Shown here piece after piece: positions 43,372-57,600 of a stretch of DNA of 64,000 nt. Source of the DNA: Lobulomyces angularis (Eukaryota; Chytridiomycota; Chytridiomycetes; Lobulomycetales; Lobulomycetaceae); contig JADHYX010000014.1 of assembly GCA_027604685.1 (NCBI GenBank), positions 57,982 through 121,981 on the forward strand, given 5' to 3'. A program made the position numbers and the translations under genes. The notes beneath the pieces were generated by a model. That model was not told the DNA's origin. It saw only the letters and a list, made by a program, of their open reading frames with translations, and made no database searches. Position 1 is the stretch's first letter; every line of letters begins with the position of its first letter.

Positions 43372-46300
43372 TCAAATCTCTTTGTTTAAGAAGTCATCAA
43401 TTTCTTGCATCTAAAAAAAAAAATATGTATGAACAAGAATAATAATTTTTTATTACCTGAGAATCTAAATCCATCAAAAATTCTCCATCACATTCAACAT
43501 CAATTTCATCAGAATTGATATCGTCTGCAGCTATATCAATGTTGTTAAGATCACTAGCGACAGTAGCCGCTATCGATAACTCTACTTCTTTAACATTTTC
43601 TAAACCAGAGAAGCTCATATTCTTTAATTCCAAGTCTAATTCAGGTATACTTTCCTCTGGTAAATAATTAATTTTCTGTGCACAGTCTGGTATAAGTCCT
43701 TTCGGAATAGTTTCATTTGGTTGTTTAAATTCCATTTTATTTAAAAATTTTTTGAAATCCTTTGCAGCGGTATCAAAACTGTCACTCAACAAAAATGCTT
43801 TTTCTAATTGAAAGTTACATATTCATTACAAATAAAAATGAAGGAATTATAAGGATATCAAACCAAATAACAGCTCATCCGAAATTTTGTCAGAGTTGAT
43901 ATCATTGTGAAGTATTTTTTGAAAAGAGGAAATATCCCTAAATAGTTGCTATAAAGCAAATAAGATTAAATTATATTATCTTTCTTACATGCAATAGTTC
44001 GTCTTGAGTACACTTTCCTGTATCGTTGAACTCCTTTACGATATCGTTAAACAGTTGTAAAGTATTTTCTCCCTCCAGGATAATTTGTTCTACATCTGGC
44101 GTGGCAACAGAAGATTCTATTTTATTTTGTTCCTGAAAATAACAATTTTCATCTAGTACTAAGTTACTCATTTCTCTTGTTTTTTGTCTTCTAATTTCAA
44201 AATTCCTTTGACAATAAATAACGATGTCATTCAGATACTTGGCAATCTCTTCTTCCTCTTCAAAATTTTTTTTCGGAAATACTTGTGGTTGTTTAGTTAC
44301 AAATTTTTGGAAAAATGATGATTGTAATGGCAATGGTGGATTTAAAAAAGGCAGTATTTCCAAACTAGTGATACTCTGATTGAATTTTAAAGATATCGAT
44401 ATAGCCAAAACGCCTGCAACATTTATTGGATTTGAAGATATATCCATAAATCTTAATGATTTCACAGATGGTAGAGACTCCGCCAAGGCAATAGCACCTA
44501 TGACAGAAAGTGAAGTTAAAAAAAAATAAAAAATTCTGTACCTTCTGACGTGAGTTGAATATTAGTTAATGACAAATTTAATAAAGTAGAATTATAATAA
44601 AGAGCATCCTTTAATGCATGAATCTAGAAATTTGAATAAAATGATAAAAATTATATGAAAAATGTCTTACTCCTTCTGGATTTTCATTGGAATATAATGG
44701 ATTACATGAAACGTCAAGTTTCTCAAGTACTGTATTAATTTTCTGAATCGAAAAAAAAAAAAATTAAAAATTGATTTGAATTCTAACCAATCCATCAGCA
44801 AGAATTTTTAATCCTTCTGAATTTATCTGATTATTTTTTAAAATCAAATTTTTTAGGGCCTGATTATTTGGTAACGCTTCAGCAATAATAGAAACCCCCT
44901 CCTTAAGAAACATTTTTAAATCTTTAATACAAAATTCAGCTAGAGTTTACCTTAATCAGATTTCCCGTCAAATCTATGCTAACAATCTTTGATTCTTGAA
45001 ATAAATTTTTTTCCACATCCTTAAAAAATCTTAAACTTTCAAACAAATATTTTGCATCATTTTTTAAAATGGAACAGCAACTCAAACTCAGACTGTTAAG
45101 GTTGGATTTACAAAGTCCTTTAGAAAATATTTCAACAATACTTTCCTTTTCATTCGAACATCCTAATTTCGAATTATCAAGCTTTAATATTTCTAAACTT
45201 GCAGGTTTATTTGATTTTTTATTCATATCATTTTTCAAAATTGCCCCTAGAGAATAAGATATATAACTCATTCCTTTGCGATCAATCGGAAGGCCTGTCA
45301 AATCCAAAAATTTTAATTGTTTGGACTTGAAAAAATAATATAAAAGAAACAAACCAATTCCCATTTTACCTTTTTGATAAACATAGCAATAAATTTTATC
45401 CCGCTGAACTTAATTTTCCCATTATTTGCTAATGAAAGCCAGGTAAATGGACAGCAGCTTGTTAAAATTGATGATAAAATTGATTTCAATCCGAAATCTT
45501 CCAACTGCAGAGAAAAATAATTTAAAAATGAAATTGTGATTCTCGAAAATAAATTAAATATGTTTTAGGGGGGTAAAAAAGGTTTTATTTTATTTTTTTT
45601 TAACTACCGAAGTGTTTTCTAGATTCGCGCTCGATAAAAATTTTAAGCAAAGTAAAAGGTGAGACAACGAGGCAACATTATTCGAGTTTATAGGTATATC
45701 TATATAGAATAATTAATTCAAATGGCATACTACTATAATATACTTTTTAAATCGAGACTGGTTAAATTCAAACTCAAATCAGTATCTATTAAGCTCTTTA
45801 CTTGTAGAAATAGTTTTTCAATAGGAATTTCATTTAATTCTTGGCATTTTTCAACATAAAAATTGTACTGTTCTAGTAAAAAATCAGGGTATTGAGTATT
45901 TCCGACTGACTTTGCTGACTTAGCATGGATGCAGGTAGTTAATTTTTGCGTGGAGCCCCTGATAGTTGATAATTTATCACTTGTGGTGGTATTCAATAAA
46001 TTATCACTGCCATTAAAAAATGAGTCTTCATTCTCATTAACTACGTTCGTGCTTTCAAAATAATTAGTAAAATTTTTATCCTCAATTATTTTTCCTTGTT
46101 GCGCTATCATTTTCGATGAATTTTTTAAGTCTTCATCGAAAGAATGAAATTTAATTATTTTGGCTTGAAAATTATTTAATGAATCTGTGAGTGAGTCCAT
46201 CGACTTATTTTCGGACAGTGTAAAAGGGTTTTTAAACAATTTGTGTGAAAAAGTTTCAGTGTAGTTTGAAACAGCCACCGATTCTGCTGGTTGTGAAATT

Positions 46301-47008
46301 TCATTTTCTTTAGTACTGTTATTATTTATTGCTGCTACACCTGAAACTGTTGAAAATAAATTTGTTGCTGCATTATTAAGCGTAAAAAAAGAATTCTGCA
46401 AAATAGTCGCAATAGTGTCCTGTGTTGAATAATCGATTGTAACCCCCTCCGTGGTAGCCTCCTCCATAATGCTACTTTTTACGATAATTTTTGGGGGTGG
46501 GCTCTCCAAGTTACCAGTCTTTAAAGTGGCTACTATTTGTTAATCTGAGTTTATTGAACTTGCGTTTATATTATTTGCAAACCTGTTTTATCCTTGATTT
46601 GGGGGTAATTGTCTGAACCATTATCTGTTTGAACTGCTAAACACCAATTTAGACAAGACTCCAACAACGACTTCCCATTCTCCCGATTCTCTTTACAGAA
46701 AGATAATGCAATTTCGGAATGTTCGAAAGTAAACCCCACTAAAATAAATTAAGATAATGAAAATTCTTTTATAAAATATGATTTGTATTAATTTTACTTG
46801 ATAACAACTCAGCTAAAACTTCATCTACTTCTTCGTTTTGGACTACAGCCAAACTTTCCACTTCTTCACTGTTTTCAGGTTTTTTTTTTAAAAAAGAACT
46901 AGTCATCGCTGCATCATCTACTTCCATGCGTCCACTCTGTATTAAAAATTTGCTACTCAACGATGTTAATGCTTCATTTAGTGATTTTTCCTCTGCCTTG
47001 TTTTCCAT
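43372..47008 (-). CDS. PPP1R37-like leucine-rich-repeat protein with N-terminal UBA-like helix bundle
   Basis: Twelve or more exons from ATG 47008 give about 1,000 residues. An exon near 46740-46590 reads VGFTFEHSEIALSFCKENRE then LLESCLNWCLA, which resembles a UBA-like three-helix motif. A Ser/Asn-rich linker leads to YVEKCQELNEIPIEKLFLQV and then leucine-rich repeats of the ribonuclease-inhibitor type: SLDLKNIPINSNNV, CCPFTWLSLANNGKIKFSG, KQLKFLDLTGLPIDRKG, and more down to FMDISSNPINVAGV. The tail is acidic and ends with a tiny exon MQEIDDFLNKEI at 43372. The WLSLANNxKIK...KFIAxFIKK block is conserved in fungal relatives of PPP1R37, a protein phosphatase 1 regulator. Binding to PP1 is inference: I found no clear RVxF motif. 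The 45733 stop seen in one frame is removed by an intron. Confidence 0.75.
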
Positions 47009-47371
47009 TTAAAGTTTCTATAAAAATAACTTTTGAACTCCGATGATGCATATTCGAAATGTGAGATTCAGTAAACCTTCTCCAGTTTTATTTAGGTACA
47101 TTTAGGAAGAGAAAAAGGGAATAACTAATAGAGGTCGAATAATAGTTGGAGTGACCATAACATTTTTCTTAGTGACTAAGTAATTTTCAGTTCCAATTGG
47201 AGAAATGTCTAAAAAATATTTGTATATATAAAAAAATTTGATATGTAAATATCAAATAAATATTGTAGCAGAATAAAACCAAATTCATGAAACAACTTTC
47301 TAGCTTCGTTACACAATTAGGCATTTCTTATACTCTTCAGTTTTCTAAAGAGGGTTTTTAAGAAAATCATA
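47009..47371. promoter_or_regulatory. Divergent promoter region, LRR gene and NUDT21
   Basis: About 360 bases between head-to-head starts. No coding signal and no discrete element recognised. Confidence 0.4.
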
Positions 47372-48752
<1,381 letters not shown>

Positions 48753-51180
48753 ATGTCAGACCTGCTGCATGACTTGAACCTAGTCAGAAAACTTTTACCT
48801 GACATTGTTAGATCTAAATACTACATAAGAGCTAAAAAAGGGAATTTTATTGACTTGTGGTTAACAACAGTTCAAAACTTTCAAGACAAGGAATGTTTGG
48901 TTATGGGAAAGAAATCCTTATCTTTTAACGATGTTGATAGAGGTATTCATTTAATATGACAAAACTTTAATTTCTTTATCAATTAAAAACTTTATGCCGT
49001 TTAGTATCAAATCAAATTGCCAACTATTTGCTTTCCTTAGGAATTAAACCCAAAGATACAGTTTGCATTATGATGGAAAATTCTCCTGAATTTATTTGCA
49101 CAATTCTAGGTGTTGCTAAAGTAGGAGCAATTGGTGCGCTTTTGAATTATAATCTTAGAGGTAAAATCAAATTATATTTTTTGTTTAACTATTAATGCCA
49201 TTAATAATTTTTTTGTTTTTGTTGTAACATAACTTACTAATAAACTATAAATTAAATAGACAAATCTCTCCAACATTGTATATCGATAGTAAATCCTGTG
49301 CTAGTAATTTTTGAAAATCCATTTTCTTCTGCGATACAGTCGATACACTCTAACTTAAAGCAAACCTTTGAAAATCTGCAATTTACTTTATTCAATACTG
49401 AAAATGACTTATTTAATGAAGAAGGCTTTTTAATCAATAGTTTTTTGTCAAATAAAATTTTAAAATCTATTTCTAGCAGGCCGGTTAAAGAAGAATTAAG
49501 GATAAATTCTCATTTCGGTGAACCTTACATGTATATTTACACTTCAGGTACCACAGGTCTGCCGAAAGCAGCTGTTGTCCCTCATGCAAAAGCATTTTCG
49601 GCTGCGTTTTTATATTCTTCAAACTTTAGTGTGCAATCAACAGACAGAATATATAATTGTTTAGTAAGAAAGAAAATAATAGTTAATTTTCATGCATTAT
49701 TTATTTGTAGCCACTTTATCATTCAAGTGGTTTATTGATTGGATTTGGATTTACCGTTAGAAATGGAAGTACAATGATAATTTCTAAAAAGTTTTCTGCT
49801 ACCAGTTTTTGGAAGGAATGTTGTGAATCCAAAGCCACAGTTGTAATGGTAAATCCTTATTAAAAGTATTTTTTATTATTTACCATGTCTAAGTACATTG
49901 GAGAGTTGGCAAGATATTTATTAAATGCGTTTCCAAATGACGATTCTGCAGCTTGGGTCAGAAAAAATTCCAAAGTGCGATTGGCGATAGGTTGGTCCAA
50001 TATTCATTATCAATATATTACCTTTATCTAGGGAATGGATTAAGACCGGACATATGGGAGCAATTCAAGTCCAGATTTAATATTCGTGAAATAGGGGTAA
50101 AATGTTGTATAGTTAATTCACATTATTTTTACCTTTATTTTGTTAAGGAATTTTACGCAGCAACGGAAGGAAATCTTGCTTTGTTTAATCATAACACCTC
50201 AGTAATTGGAGCTGGGGCAGTTGGAAAAGTAAAATGCGTTTTTTTGTTTATTTTTTTTTAATTTTAAATTTAGCAAGGACCGTTGTTGGCAAAGTTCATG
50301 GGATTAAAATTGGTTAAATTTAATCACGATACAGAAACACCAATTCGAGGCAAAGATGGTTTTTGTATAGAATGCGATGCAAATGAGTACTAAAAATAAT
50401 TCAGGAATTATGTTTTTATTTGTTTCATTTTAGATCTGGAGAATTATTAGCCCCAGTGATTACTGGAGATGTATCCCGAGAATTTAAAGGATATTTAGAT
50501 GAAAAGGCAACAGCGAAGAAATTAATAAAGGACGTTGTCGTTAAAGGTGACACTTATTTCAGATCGGGTGATTTACTAAAAAAAGATTTGAGGGTAATAA
50601 AAACCAAAATTCATATTTTATTTTATTTTTAAATAATAATAGGGATTTTATTACTTTGTTGATAGAATAGGCGATACTTTTCGATGGAAAGGAGAAAATG
50701 TCAGTACAATGGAGGTTGCGGAGGCTATTTCCAAATATCCTGGTGTTGGTGAGGCTAATGTGTATGGAATTCAAATTCCTGGCTTTGATGGTCAACCTCG
50801 TAATTTCAAACCCAATTTATTTTAATGAAACTTTAATTTTTTTACTACAGCAATGGTTTCGATTACTCCAAGGGAAAATGAAAAGTTGGATTTAAGTAAC
50901 CTGTATAGTTTCTTAAAACCAAAACTACCCAGTTATGCGTTACCGCTGTTTGTAAGGATTCAGAAACGGTACATTTAATTTGAAATATCTAAACATTTAT
51001 TTATAATGTAGAATGGACATTACTGGGACATTTAAACATCAGAAGGTTGAATTGAGAAAACAGGGATGTGATCCTACAAAAATCACGAATGAAGATTTAT
51101 TTTGGTTGAATAATGGAACTTACATCAATTTTGGTAGGAATGAATATTTGCAAATGATGGCAGGAAAGGCGAAGTTATAG
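48753..51180 (+). CDS. FATP-type very-long-chain acyl-CoA synthetase
   Basis: About thirteen exons encode roughly 600 residues. The AMP-binding motif is YIYTSGTTGLPKAAVV. A second block, VSNQIANYLLSLGIKPKDTV then MMENSPEFICTILGVAKVGA, opens the adenylation domain. EFYAATEGNLALFN is the second substrate motif, and GDTYFRSGDLLKKD then FVDRIGDTFRWKGENVSTME is the FATP/VLACS signature. The end is ITGTFKHQKVELRKQGCDP and MMAGKAKL. The enzyme activates long and very-long-chain fatty acids with ATP and CoA and couples this to uptake. The hydrophobic N-terminal anchor of animal SLC27 proteins is missing: it starts MSDLLHDLNLVRKLL. The last three residues AKL form a PTS1 peroxisome-targeting signal, so a peroxisomal VLACS is more likely than a plasma-membrane transporter. 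Confidence 0.92.
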
Positions 51181-51665
51181 AGAGGGACAAAATTTGGATT
51201 TTTTTTTTTTTTTTTTGCTTTAACAATACATCTTTTTTTAAAAAAATTTTTTTTTAATCCTATTTTGAAATTGCAGTTTTTTTTTTGAGTAATGGGTTTG
51301 TATGATAACTTAAGAAATTTGGAAATGCTCTTTAGAATTCAGTTGAATAACGAATAAGATATTTTTAAGGATGGAATTTTATGTTTTTTTTTTATCTTCA
51401 AAAAATAAGGTCAAAGAGGTGGAACAGAGGAACACATCTGTTATGTTACGAAACTAGTTTTGTCCTTTAGGTAATAACTCAATTACTGAATTAAACGACT
51501 TTAAGATATTACTATAACTATAATAAAAACAACAATGCTCATATATATTATGACTGAGTTATAAGGTGTCAGTCAGTGTTGATCAGTCTAATTTTCAGCC
51601 TTTTCCCCTTTTTACAATAAAAAATAAATTTAAATTTAGAATATCCAGTTTTGGAATTAGATGCA
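51181..51665. other. Intergenic between the FATP gene and TOR
   Basis: Long T-runs follow the FATP stop; the right part must contain the TOR promoter. No coding signal. Confidence 0.35.
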
Positions 51666-54600
51666 ATGCTAATTAATGAGTCAAATCAAAAGGCAATCTT
51701 GAATAATATTATTAATGATCTTCGCCACAAAAATGATGCATTAAAGAGAAAAGCTGCCGATGAACTCATAGAAATTATATCCACGTTATACCTAGAAATT
51801 TCAAATGAAAGTTTCAACAAATTTATAAATTTACTATACAAAAGAATTTTTGAGTTGCTAAATTCTGATATTAATGACAAAATTTCAGGTAACTGAACCG
51901 ACATACTTTTTAATACACATGAATATTTATCAAAAAAAAATAAGAATTTGAATTCTATTAATTATAAGATTCTTTACACATTATTGTTTAATTTTGAAAT
52001 ATATTCGTTTTTTATAATCGTTTTTAAATAAGGTATTTTCGCTCTTGATAAATTAATTGACTTTGAAGGTGAAAAAAAGTCCCTTAAAATTAGTCGCATT
52101 TCAAAATATTTATCAATGATATTTCCTCACCCAGATCATCGGCTTTCATCCTACGCTTCCATTGCTCTAGGTAAATGATTGTGCTCTTCTTTTGTACATC
52201 CTCTTTTTTCTTTATCATATATTTTGACGGACATCTTTAAACTTACCTGCTCTTTGATTTTCCATCTTACAATTCTTTTTTATTTATCTAATCAGTTGAA
52301 AAATTGTAAACTGTTATTAATTGTACTATTGCTTGCAAAATTTTTGTTTATTTTGAAAATTTTAGGGCATCTGGCTCTTTTGGATCAGCTCTCTGACTTT
52401 ATTGAATATGAATTTAAACGCGCATTTCAATGGTTACAACAAAGCGACAGAAGCGAATCCAAAAGATATGCAGCAGTGTTAATTATCAAGGAACTGACAA
52501 TAAATGCACCCCTTATTGCTGCTCCTCATTTACTTCGAATTCTTGAGTTAATCTGGATCCCATTCAAGGATAAATCATTGATTGTGAGGGAAGGAAGCGC
52601 AGATGCACTTTGCGCATGTTTGGGCTTAATTAATCAAAATTCGAATTATAGGACAATCACGGATTTTTATAACAGCATATATGAGGTACTAACTCAACTT
52701 CATTTATTTCAATTAAAAAATTTTGTTGCAGAATATTTCGTTTATTTTAAAAGAAAAAAAGGATACAGACAATTTGCAGGGAGGATTCTTGGCATTAAAT
52801 GAGATATTAAAACAAAGAACATTTTTTACAAATGTTAAATACAGCAAAATTAGTGAATTAGTAATGAAATTTTTGGAAAAAGATCATAGCAAGGATAAAT
52901 TAATAAAGCAAAGTATTTTCGAAGTTATTCCCTCATTAGCGGCGTTCGATAAAGAAAACTTTGCCAAAAATGATTTGTTCAATTGCATGAATTTTTTACT
53001 TCTAAGGATGGAAAAAGATCGTGATATTTCCCCCAGTAAAAACGCATATTCTTCTTCGATTCTTAATGTGTATAATTTTTTTAGTTTATTTAAGTATTGG
53101 AAAGATTTCCCTTGCAGTTGGTAGCTTTATTAGTCCTTATTTAAGTCAAGTTTTAGCTCAAATAAAGCAGGGATTAACTATAGGAAAACGGTATAAATAT
53201 TTTTCATATCCAGCTACTTAATTTATCAAAATAATCAGCAATAATTATTCAGCACAGGTAGAAAACTCAATTTTTTTATGTATAAGGTCTTTGTCTAAAG
53301 CTTGTGGTCCTGGTAAAAAAATTACTTTTTTTTTATGTATCAAATAATAACATTTCAGCATTAACAAAATACATGCATGAATTATTAAATAACATGTTCA
53401 CAAACGGATTAAATCAACAATTAATTTTGACTCTGCGCGATCTTGTGCAATATATACCACCATTATTATCGTCCATTCAAGAGCATTTGTTAGCATGGAT
53501 ATCATTTTCACTGAATGGTAAAAAATTGAGAAGGAGTGGTTTTTATAGAGATGATTACTCTATTATACTGGCTTTAAACACTCTGTACTCATTTGACTTT
53601 TCAGGACAAAACTATTATCGCTTACTCACTGAATGCTCTTTTCCTTTTACAGATGATGACAACATAAACATTAGAGATTCCTCCATTAGTACAAGTATAC
53701 CTTACTCTTAAATTAAATTTTCTCTTACATTATATTAAGGTGTTAAGTTACTGACTTTGGATCCAATTTGTTATAAGGTAATTAATTTCGCTTAAATTTC
53801 ATTAAATTTTGCTTCATTCATGTTTGGGAAAGACGGATGAAGAATCAATGAACAAAGTTGAAAAAGTCATCCAACGACTTCTTACTTTGGGAGTAACTGA
53901 TTTAGAACCTCAAATCAGAATAAAAATATTTTTTAATTTAAATGAAACATTCGATTACCATCTTGCTCAACCATATAATATTCGTATTTTATTAATGGCT
54001 CTCAATGATGAAGTATTCAAAGTGAGAGAACTTGCCATTGAAATTTTTGGAAGAATCTGTGTGTTTGATTCAAATTTGTTATCCCCAACTTTTAAAAAAA
54101 TTTTACTGCGGTATTTAAACGAACTGGCTGCATCAACATCACGTTCTAAAAAAGAAGAAACTGCAAAACTGTTGAAGGTTTTAATTATTAGTGCTAAAGA
54201 AATAATTATTCCTTACATAGACGATATTTTAAAAAATTTATTATCTCTTTTGAGAATTGAGAAGAATAACTCAATCTTAATGGAATGCTGTGGTGAACTC
54301 TCCAAATTTGGAGAAAAAAAGGTTTTAAAATACATAAATGTGTTAGTTCCAATATTAATTGAAAATTTGGAAGGTTTTAATTAATAACTTTTAGAAAGCT
54401 TTTTTTATTTTTTTATTAGATAGCACTATTACAGCGAAAAGGAGTTCGGCACTAAATGTTTTGGCGCAGTTATGCTACAATACTTCCTTTATTGTTGAAC
54501 CTTTAATCAAATATCCGCAGTTGCTAACGATTTTAATAAAGTTGCTAAGTGCAGATTCTAACTCTGCTGTTCAGAAAAATGTCATTAGAATTTTTGGGGT

Positions 54601-57600
54601 TTTAGGAGCGGTAGATCCTTACACACATCAGGTATTTTCTCCTCATAAATTGAATTTTAATTATTACCTTTGGCAAATGTAGGTGGCTTCACAAATGTAT
54701 GAGAAAAAAGAAAATGTTACAGTTTCCAATTTATTACCATTATCAAATGCACTATATTATCATTCTGTTGCAATTGGTAACCTTATTAAAATCCGTAAGC
54801 ATGTAACTTTATTATATTTAAACTAACTCTTCTTAACAGTGGACGAACCTCCGTTGAATTACTTACATTCAATTACAATTCAGACTATTACATTTATATT
54901 TAAAGTTTCTGGAAGTGAGTGTGTACAATTTTTAAGTTTGGTAATTAATTTAAAATTAAAAATGAATGAAATTTAAATGTAATAAAGGTTATTCCTTCTT
55001 ATTTGAAAACAATGAAGAATTGTCCCTCAAATTTATTGGAATCTTACTTTAATCAACTTGGATTACTTGTTTCAACGGTTAACCGAGAAATTGCTCCATA
55101 CATTAAAGAAATTCTAAAAATTACAAATGAATTCTTCAGTACTGTTAATGATGATTTAAATTTAATGCTATCAATATTTCGCCTTTTAGAATCTTTAAAA
55201 AAAATTTTTGATTATGATTTTAAAATATATTTGCCGTTGATTTTAAAGGATTTGTTGAAAGTATTTGAATGGGACAAAAATAGCAACAGATTTCTTTCTC
55301 AAAAAGTTTTAAACTTGTTTTCAACTTTTGGTTGTACTTTAAACGAGTACCTTCACTTAATTATCCCAACAATGGTAAGTGAATCTATTAGGAAATCTCA
55401 TATGTTAAGCACTTTAATTTGTTAGATCGGCCTCATTGAACAATCAGAAGTACCAATTCCATTTAAGGAATGTGTTCTCAGTACAGTTTCAAAATTATGT
55501 GAAGTTTTGAATTTTAGTGAAGTGGCTTCAAGAATAATTCACCCAATTCTCAGATTATTTGAAACTTGCAATTATTATGAATTGGCATCTGAAAATGCTA
55601 CTCAAGATGGTACTCTTGCGTTAACCTCAAAAACTTCTATGAATAGGCTTAAAATTTTGGGTATGAATGCATTATGCTCGTTAGCATTGAGTTTAAAAAT
55701 TGATTTTCTGGTTTTTATTCCTTTGATCAACAAGGTAAAAAAAGTAAAATACCATCTTTTATTAAATTTTATAGGCTTTGAAAAAATATAACATGCGACA
55801 TAACAATTACGAAAGTATTATTAAAAAGATATTAGATAACGAAGATATTGAATACGAAATTCAAATCTCTGGACAAACTGCAACAATGTATTCATTTAAT
55901 ACTTTTGTAAATTGCTTAACTCTATATATTTAATAGCCAAACCCTTGAAGAGGAAATTTTTATCGCAGAATATCAAAAAAAATTACCTGTTAATCAATTA
56001 AACCTTAAAAAGTCCTGGGATTGTTCACAAGTTTCTAGCAAAGAAGGATTTATTAATTGGTTTTATCGTTTTGTAAACGAATTACTCAAGGAATCTCCAG
56101 TGCAGATATTAAGAGGTAATACGAAAATATTATATTAATTACTGTTTTGCAGCATGTTCTGGTTTGGCACAGCAGCACCGTGGTTTAGCCAAAGATCTAT
56201 TTAATTCGGCTTTTGTCTCCTGCTGGAGCGAGCTTTATGACCAGTTTCAGGTATTCAATAATTTAATTTTCTTCCAATATATCCTAATTTTATATAGGAT
56301 GAACTTGTTCGTTCCTTAGAAACTGCTTTGACTTCAGTGAATTCTCCTTCTGAGATTCAGTATGCTTTACTAAAACTGTCTGAATTTATGGAACAAAATG
56401 GAAAGCCGTTACCTATTGCACGGTTAGATACATTAGCTACTTTTTCTACCAAAACTCAGTCTCTCGCGAAGGCGCTTCACTATACAGAGTTAGATTTGCT
56501 GGATAAATTCACATTGTCGCCATGTGATGTTGTGAATGATTCGATAAAAATTTTAGTAATTAATAACTTTTTAAATTTAACTTATTAGCATAGCTTGACA
56601 ATTTAGTTTTTATACATAAGGAGTTACAGCAGCCTGACTGTGAGGCAGGGATTTTAACTTTTGCAAATGACTATCATCGATTCCATGGTTGCGATATCCA
56701 ATTTCAAAGTTGTAAAATCCTACGAAATTACAGTGAAGTGGCAAATCATTTTGAAAAGTTAAAGTAACGCTTTAATAAAATTTTTTGTAAATTATCTAAT
56801 ATTTTTTAAATAGCAAATGGGAGGAAAGTCTTCTAAATTATGAAAAAAAGTATATAGAAGATCCTGCAAACGTTGTTGCAACTACAGGTGTTTGGCATAC
56901 TATTCTTCAAAATTACTAATAGCTTTTCAGGAATGATTCGATGTCTGCAAAAATTAGGAGAATGGGAAATTTTGGCAGATCTAGCAAAAAAAAATTGGGA
57001 TAAATTCAATTTAGATTTACAAGTGTACATAGCTCCAACCTGTTGTGCTGCTGCTTGGGATGTGAAAGATTGGAAGATGCTGGAAATATATTTATCAGCA
57101 ATTCCAGCTGAACAAAACGCAAACTCTTCATTTTTCAATGCACTTTTGTGTATAGTTAAAAATTCTTTTGCAAAATCTCAAAGTTTTATTGAGAAAACTA
57201 GGGAATTGATTAGCAGTGAACTTTCTTCTTTATTGAATGATTCTTATTCTAGAGCCTATCCATTGATTGTTAGGGCCCAGATTTTATCAGAGTTAGAAGA
57301 AATTATCGAATACAAAAAATTAGATGATAATCACAATAGAAGGCTATTAATTCGAAATAACTGGTCTAAAAGGTAAAATTTGACACTTCCAGTTTTTTAC
57401 TTTGGTCTTTTTTCATTAGACTTAATGGTTGTTCAAAAGATGTAGATGTTTGGCAAAAAATTTTTAAAGTGCGCTCAATCGTTTTAACTCCTAGAGATGA
57501 TATAAAAACAGGAATTAAATTTGCAAACCTGTGCAGAAAGAACGGAAAATTAAACCTTTCCGCTAAAGCGCTGAAAAAATTATTATGTTCCGAAACCGAT

